The position numbers and the translations under genes were made by a program. The notes beneath the pieces were generated by a model. It did no database searches. It saw nothing but the letters and a program-made list of their open reading frames with translations, and was not told where the DNA came from. Below are positions 60,401 to 64,000 of a stretch of DNA of 64,000 nt, piece after piece (within the stretch, counting starts at the first letter, position 1; the number at the start of each line of letters is the position of its first letter). Source of the DNA: Clostridiaceae bacterium (lineage in GTDB: Bacteria > Bacillota > Clostridia > Lachnospirales > Lachnospiraceae); NCBI GenBank assembly GCA_910575585.1, contig CAJTGF010000006.1:62001-126000 (forward strand), given 5' to 3'.

Positions 60401-61412
60401 GAAGTTCCTGGGGGATAATTTTTTCCATGAGGAGCCGTATTCCACGGTTTTGCAGCAGATGGGCATTGAGATCCTTTATGGGCAGGATTATCAGGCGGGA
60501 ATCTGGGACTGGTTAAGGGCTCATGGCAGCGACATCCAGTTTGCTTATTTAAACAGGCCCCACATCGCTTCTAAATATATTGACTATATTAAGGAAAATA
60601 CGGATATTAAGGTAATCTATTACGGCCATGACCTGCATTTTCTGCGGGAGGGACGGGAGTATGAACTGACCGGCAATCCGGAACGGAAAGAAGCGTCCGA
60701 GTACTGGAGATCTGTGGAACTGTCCTTGATGTACAAGGCGGAAATGTCGTATTATCCGTCCTATGTGGAGCGGGACGCCATCAAGGCCATTGACGACGGG
60801 ATTCCGGTGAAGGATATTGTGGCTTATGTGTATGAGCAGTTTCGGGATGATATCCCCGGGGATTTTGCCAGGCGGGAGGGCATCTTGTTTGTGGGAGGCT
60901 TTGCGCATCCGCCTAACGGGGACGCGGTTTTGTGGTTTGTGAGGGAGGTTTATCCTCTGATCCGGACGCAGATGGAGAAGGCCGGGAAGCAGCCGCCGGA
61001 CTTTTATGTGGTTGGCTCCAAGGTGACGAAAGAGATCCAGGAGCTGGAACAGCCTGGCAATGGGGTTATTATCAAGGGCTTTGTCAGTGATGAGGAATTA
61101 AGGCAGCTGTATGATACGGTGAGGATCGTGGTGGTGCCTCTGCGGTACGGCGCGGGGGTGAAAGGAAAAGTGGTTGAGGCGCTGTACCATGGGGCGGCTA
61201 TTGTGACCACTTCCGTGGGAGCCGAGGGCATCGCGGACGCAAGGCAGGTGATGACTGTGGAGGATGAGGCGGCGTCACTGGCGGCAGGAGTCTTGTGGCT
61301 TTACAGTAATCCTAAGGAGTGCGAGGAATTGAGCCGCAAGGCCCAGGCGTATGTGAGAGAGCGTTACAGCGTGGAGGCGGCGTGGAGCGTGGTGGTGGAG
61401 GATTTTGTGTAG
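57402..61412 (+). CDS. Multidomain protein: methyltransferase, kinase-like domain, coiled coil and two glycosyltransferases (WbdD-like ruler fused to transferases)
   Basis: A 1336-residue protein. Residues about 55-240: SAM methyltransferase, with ILEVGSGYGALTG (near 64-76). About 300-500: a degenerate small-molecule/protein kinase-like domain, with D-x4-N in SNIDMLFENILL (near 439-450) and LDYEW (near 457) as the metal-binding acid. About 540-616: heptad coiled coil (LTRVDQELERTKERLDQLRS and on). About 695-950: GT2 transferase (VSIIIPVYNQ, ADDVSTD, LNNDTQV). About 965-1336: GT4/GT1-type transferase ending ERYSVEAAW. MTase-kinase-coiled coil is the layout of WbdD, which caps the O-antigen and measures its length. 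Start ATG at 57402 is behind GGAGGAGAG. Confidence 0.85.
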   Translation: MIENSRESKNEKDISAQLIRVLKTYGGDRKQALKEHVRLDYLYALSDQRENLVEWYPFGANGRILEVGSGYGALTGVYSRKASYVDVLDESQDNLEVNRLRHVELGGRENIRYIKGNIRGLASDVLKDMDLGKAETLQSARYDYIVFAGTLGKNAGEEIRAAKALLKPGGQLIVAACNPFGLKYWAGTEKDPYSFSKEALIRLLSETGDGGDMEFYYPMPDYRIPVTIFSDQYLPGKGDLTDTVTAYDYPGYLSLDIGAAFDAVCQDGQFDRYANAYLAIWRQAGAEREAGDHTDGCRAEYIKYNRTRKEEFQIKTVIFGKPRRVEKTALVRAGMEHIASFGEKCRELNRQHRNLRFARPGIKEGQAGFPYIEGETLAQRLGQVIGDGKAPVDTVGEALEMILEVDASCYCLFEVTSEFTSVFGELPDGARVGSDSLMVSNIDMLFENILLGDERYCLDYEWVFFFPVPVEYIKYRILFYFFRQYRSLLTAYRQAEDWLKEFGIEEETAKVYEAMEGNFQAYVHGENQKIYLENYYVRTKTFRELTRVDQELERTKERLDQLRSQSRLQLKEKDANIRKMTEVQRLTQNHVTNLETMIGDLRHEIGEMAKTLDYLNRHEALLFKIRRKLGEKFNARFPKGTVKRKKLALVKEYVFHPLRSFRLYGSEEGKNLLEGDFAIGSEYREHGKLYFVREENPVVSIIIPVYNQIHYTYACLVSILEHTKDVPYEVIIADDVSTDATERLERYAQGLVIRRNKENQGFLRNCNQGAEAARGKYVMFLNNDTQVTEGWLSSLVNLIESDDSIGMVGSKLVYPDGRLQEAGGIIWSDGSGWNYGRLDDPDKPEYNYVKDVDYISGAAILLSRELWQRIGGFDERFAPAYCEDSDLAFAVRAAGYRVVYQPLSKVIHFEGISNGTDVQGSGLKRYQAVNSEKLKEKWADEFAGQCENNGNPDPFRARERSMGKPMILVVDHYVPTYDRDAGSKTTFQYLKMFLKKGYVVKFLGDNFFHEEPYSTVLQQMGIEILYGQDYQAGIWDWLRAHGSDIQFAYLNRPHIASKYIDYIKENTDIKVIYYGHDLHFLREGREYELTGNPERKEASEYWRSVELSLMYKAEMSYYPSYVERDAIKAIDDGIPVKDIVAYVYEQFRDDIPGDFARREGILFVGGFAHPPNGDAVLWFVREVYPLIRTQMEKAGKQPPDFYVVGSKVTKEIQELEQPGNGVIIKGFVSDEELRQLYDTVRIVVVPLRYGAGVKGKVVEALYHGAAIVTTSVGAEGIADARQVMTVEDEAASLAAGVLWLYSNPKECEELSRKAQAYVRERYSVEAAWSVVVEDFV

Positions 61413-61425
61413 AAATCGGGACTTT

Positions 61426-61456
61426 TAAAAGCTGCTCACAGGGAGCAGCTTTTCGG
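61426..61456 (+). terminator. Terminator of the polysaccharide locus
   Basis: AAAAGCTGCTC pairs perfectly with GAGCAGCTTTT over 11 bp with a 5-base loop. The T run is only four bases. Confidence 0.65.
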
Positions 61457-61495
61457 ATGGCAGATGATCCGCAGGAAAATGAGGAGGACTAGGAT

Positions 61496-62083
61496 ATGCT
61501 GATTGATCTGGTAAAGAAAAACCGCAGCTATCGGGGCTACAATGAGAATAGGAAGATTACGAAGGAAGAACTGCTGGAATTGGTGGACTGCGCCCGGCTT
61601 TGCCCGTCCTCGGTCAATGCCCAGCCCCTAAAATATTACCTTGCCTGGGAAGAGGAGGAGACTCGTCGGATCCAGGCCCATACCAACTGGGCCAGGGCAC
61701 TTCCCCAGCTGGAACTGCCTCACAGGGGGATGTATCCTACCGCGTTTATCATTATATTGCAGGATACCGCTATAGACGGGAATCTTTCCAGGTATCAGAA
61801 GGATGTGGGGATCGTGGCCCAGACTATGCTGCTGGCGGCAGCGGAGATGGGGCTTGGCGGGTGTATGATCGGGAATTTTGGGGCGGGGAGTTTGAAGACG
61901 GAACTAAATTTGCCGGATAATCTTGCGCCCCTTCTGGTGGTGGCTGTGGGGGAGCCGGCGGAGACGGTGAGGCTGGTGGAAGTTGGGCCGGGGGAGAGTA
62001 CGAAGTATTACCGGGATGAAAGGGACGTTCATTATGTGCCCAAGAGGCGGCTTGAGGATGTGGTTGTGAGAGGGGAGACGTGA
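61496..62083 (+). CDS. Nitroreductase family protein
   Basis: An FMN-dependent oxidoreductase of 195 residues. The N-terminal KNRSYRGYNENRKITKEELLELVDCARLCPSSVNAQPLKYYL is the FMN-phosphate binding region (Arg and Ser-Ser-x-N); AAAEMGLGGCMIGNFG near 123-138 is the second FMN segment. Natural substrates could be quinones, nitro compounds or flavins; nothing in the neighbours decides it. Own ribosome binding site (GAGGAGGA). Confidence 0.88.
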   Translation: MLIDLVKKNRSYRGYNENRKITKEELLELVDCARLCPSSVNAQPLKYYLAWEEEETRRIQAHTNWARALPQLELPHRGMYPTAFIIILQDTAIDGNLSRYQKDVGIVAQTMLLAAAEMGLGGCMIGNFGAGSLKTELNLPDNLAPLLVVAVGEPAETVRLVEVGPGESTKYYRDERDVHYVPKRRLEDVVVRGET

Positions 62084-62086
62084 GAT

Positions 62087-63808
62087 ATGGCGCCGATCAT
62101 AGGGATCGGGAGACAGGATTTTGAAAAGCTGAGAGCGGGGAGAAACTTTTATATTGATAAAACCCGGTTTATTATGGAATGGTGGGAGGCAGAGGACGAC
62201 GTGACTTTGATCACCCGCCCCAGGAGATTTGGCAAGACCCTGAATATGAGTATGGTAGAGAAATTCTTTTCTGTGGACTACGCAGGCCGGGGAGATCTGT
62301 TTGAAGGGCTTCAGGTGTGGGAACATGAAAAGTTTCGCAGGCTGCAGGGAACGTATCCGGTGATCTTTATCAGCTTTGCCGATGTGAAAGAAAACACATA
62401 TCCCCAGGCCCGCAAGAAATTGTGCAGTATTATTCGGGATGCTTTTCGTCAGTACCGCTTTCTTTTGGATGGGGATCTGTTAAGTAAGGAAGAAAGGCAG
62501 GAGTTTAAGAGCATTTCCGCGGATATGGAGGACTATATGGCGTCCGGCTCCATAAAGGCGCTGTCCGGATATTTGTTTCGGTATTTTGGCAGGCGGGTGG
62601 TCCTTCTTTTGGATGAGTATGATACTCCTATGCAGGAAGCTTATGTAAACGGATACGGGAGAGAGATGGTCGCCTTCATGAGAAGTCTGTTCAATTCCAC
62701 GTTCAAAACCAATCCGTATTTGGAGCGGGCGATTATGACCGGGATCACAAGAGTAAGTACACCGGAGGCGTCCCTTGGGAAGGAGTCTATATTCTCTGAT
62801 ATGAATAATCTGGAAGCGGTGACCACCACATCTTCCAAATATGGAGATAGTTTTGGATTTACAGAGAGAGAAGTCTTTCAGGCGCTGGACGCTCATGGTC
62901 TGTCGGATCGGAAACGGGAAGTGAAAGACTGGTATGACGGATTTACCTTTGGAAAATGGAAGGATATTTATAACCCATGGTCAATCCTTAATTACATGGA
63001 TAAAAGAACGTTGGCGCTTTACTGGGCCAACTCCAGTTCCAATAACCTGGTGACAAAACTGATCCGGGAAGGAGACCAGAGGCTGAAAGCTTCCTTTGAA
63101 CAGCTGCTTCGGGGAGAGACCATCATTACAGAGATGGATGAACAGATCGTCTATGAACAGTTGGATCAAGAAGAACAGGCGGTGTGGAGCCTTCTGGTAG
63201 CCGGCGGGTATCTGAAGGTGAAGGAGATGAAAATCTATACCACAGACTATGGGGAGTGGAGACAGGAGTATGAGCTGGAGATCACTAATTTGGAAGTGAG
63301 AATGATGTTCAGAAATGTGGTGCGAAAGTGGTTTTCCAAGGCAGGAACTGTTTACAATGATTTCATCAAGGCTCTTCTGGCGGATGATATCCGGGCCATG
63401 AATGTCTATATGAATAAGGTAGCTCTGACTACATTCAGTTATTTTGATACGGGAAACCGGCCTTCCGGAGCAGAACCGGAGCGATTCTACCATGGCTTTG
63501 TGCTGGGGCTGATGGTGGAGATGGCGGACAGGTATATTTTGACGTCTAACCGGGAAAGCGGGTTTGGGCGGTACGATGTGATGCTGGAACCAAGAGATCT
63601 TAAGGATGATGGGATCATCCTGGAGTTCAAAGTGCGGGATCCGGACAATGAGAAAGAGCTAACGGATACGGTGAAGGCAGCTTTGGATCAGATTCATCAG
63701 AAGAAGTATGAGACGGTGCTGGAAGAAAAGGGAGTTCCCAGGGAGAAGATACGGAGCTATGGGTTCGCGTTTTGTGGAAGGCAGGTTTTGATTGGGACAG
63801 ATGGTTGA
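62087..63808 (+). CDS. AAA-type ATPase/PD-(D/E)XK nuclease (DUF1703 family)
   Basis: A 573-residue intact member. Residues about 8-30 (FEKLRAGRNFYIDKTRFI) and the P-loop TRPRRFGKTLNMSM near 44-57 form the ATPase start; LLLDEYDTPMQEAY near 172-185 is the Walker B; a C-terminal nuclease domain has YDVMLEP and GIILEFKVRD near 500-528 (the D...ExK catalytic set) with ALDQIHQKKY after it. Family members are abundant in gut anaerobes and often multicopy; a mobile-element or defence role is suspected but unproven. Two remnants of a relative lie at 46952 and 47995. It starts three bases after the nitroreductase stop. Confidence 0.88.
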   Translation: MAPIIGIGRQDFEKLRAGRNFYIDKTRFIMEWWEAEDDVTLITRPRRFGKTLNMSMVEKFFSVDYAGRGDLFEGLQVWEHEKFRRLQGTYPVIFISFADVKENTYPQARKKLCSIIRDAFRQYRFLLDGDLLSKEERQEFKSISADMEDYMASGSIKALSGYLFRYFGRRVVLLLDEYDTPMQEAYVNGYGREMVAFMRSLFNSTFKTNPYLERAIMTGITRVSTPEASLGKESIFSDMNNLEAVTTTSSKYGDSFGFTEREVFQALDAHGLSDRKREVKDWYDGFTFGKWKDIYNPWSILNYMDKRTLALYWANSSSNNLVTKLIREGDQRLKASFEQLLRGETIITEMDEQIVYEQLDQEEQAVWSLLVAGGYLKVKEMKIYTTDYGEWRQEYELEITNLEVRMMFRNVVRKWFSKAGTVYNDFIKALLADDIRAMNVYMNKVALTTFSYFDTGNRPSGAEPERFYHGFVLGLMVEMADRYILTSNRESGFGRYDVMLEPRDLKDDGIILEFKVRDPDNEKELTDTVKAALDQIHQKKYETVLEEKGVPREKIRSYGFAFCGRQVLIGTDG

Positions 63809-64000
63809 GGTGAAGCTTCTTCTTCTGAAATGTAAACCTTACACAGATCGGCGTAAGGCAGAGACAGAAAAAACCTCATCAGCTAACTTTATGACTTTTT
63901 AAATAAACTTTATACTTAGATGAAAGCCTTATGCCTAATTTTTGAATAGAGTTATATTTTTCAATCCATAAATATATTAAATGCATATTTTTCTCCTTTT
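63809..64000. other. AT-rich tail of the window
   Basis: After the ATPase gene the last 190 bases are AT-rich. I see no gene, clear terminator or promoter in them. Confidence 0.5.

Noticed and set aside
59109-60428. 439-codon frame antisense to the multidomain glycosyltransferase gene
   Set aside because: No recognisable domain; it lies fully inside a sense gene with clear GT2 motifs.
1-64000. tRNA, rRNA, CRISPR arrays, prophage or insertion-sequence transposase genes
   Set aside because: I looked for T-loop-like segments, rRNA motifs, regular spacer arrays and integrase or transposase motifs, and saw none.

Overview
The window looks like a chromosomal segment of an anaerobic, spore-forming-lineage Firmicute, most likely a gut Lachnospiraceae (Clostridia). 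The grounds are the paired GlgC/GlgD glycogen genes followed by spoVG, a YhaN/YhaO-type repair pair, a PotABCD operon led by a cupin-type XRE regulator, strong AGGAGG ribosome binding sites and a mid-GC coding style. This assignment is an inference from gene content; no rRNA or tRNA gene is present to confirm it.

Layout. 1-5.3 kb: a GNAT acetyltransferase, a small HTH protein, the YhaN/YhaO repair-type ATPase and nuclease pair, and asnS. 5.3-8.7 kb: a long structured leader, then glgC-glgD-spoVG. 8.8-12.8 kb: an AT-rich accessory island with gene remnants, a split Fic protein and a three-gene ADP-ribosyltransferase / small antitoxin / SecB-like chaperone operon, arranged like the CmdTAC anti-phage system. 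12.9-25 kb: core genes (AEC transporter, FAD enzyme, pth, mfd, a two-component system, a DEAD-box helicase). 25-33.5 kb: nagA, a PatB-type lyase, a HAD phosphatase, and the polyamine operon potABCD with its regulator. 33.5-37.2 kb: lactonase, aroC, rpiB, a 2-hydroxyacid dehydrogenase.

37.3-61.4 kb is mainly a cell-surface polysaccharide locus (eight genes with glycosyltransferase or sugar-modifying functions, a flippase, a Wzm/Wzt ABC exporter and a 1336-residue multidomain protein). It is interrupted by a siroheme/tetrapyrrole pair (sirC-like gene and a HemC-CobA-HemD fusion) and by a second AT-rich accessory stretch (43.2-48.2 kb). That stretch holds a nested inverted-repeat element, a LytTR regulator lacking the usual phosphoacceptor Asp, a BlaR1/BlaI-type pair, a Uma2 protein, and two fragments of a DUF1703-type ATPase/nuclease. 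The window ends with a nitroreductase and an intact DUF1703-type ATPase.

Two systems stand out. The first is the TAC-type toxin-antitoxin-chaperone operon at 11535-12766. The second is the Wzm/Wzt exporter with a carbohydrate-binding tail on Wzt, followed by one protein that appears to join a methyltransferase, a kinase-like domain, a coiled coil and two glycosyltransferases. The first three of those domains occur in the same order in WbdD, the chain-terminating molecular ruler of E. coli O8/O9a O-antigen. Here the terminator would be fused to its own polymerising enzymes, in what looks like a Gram-positive. Smaller points of interest are an unidentified 470-nt glgC leader, a promoter-terminator pair ahead of the DEAD-box helicase, and a dispersed octanucleotide repeat (AGATTGGC).
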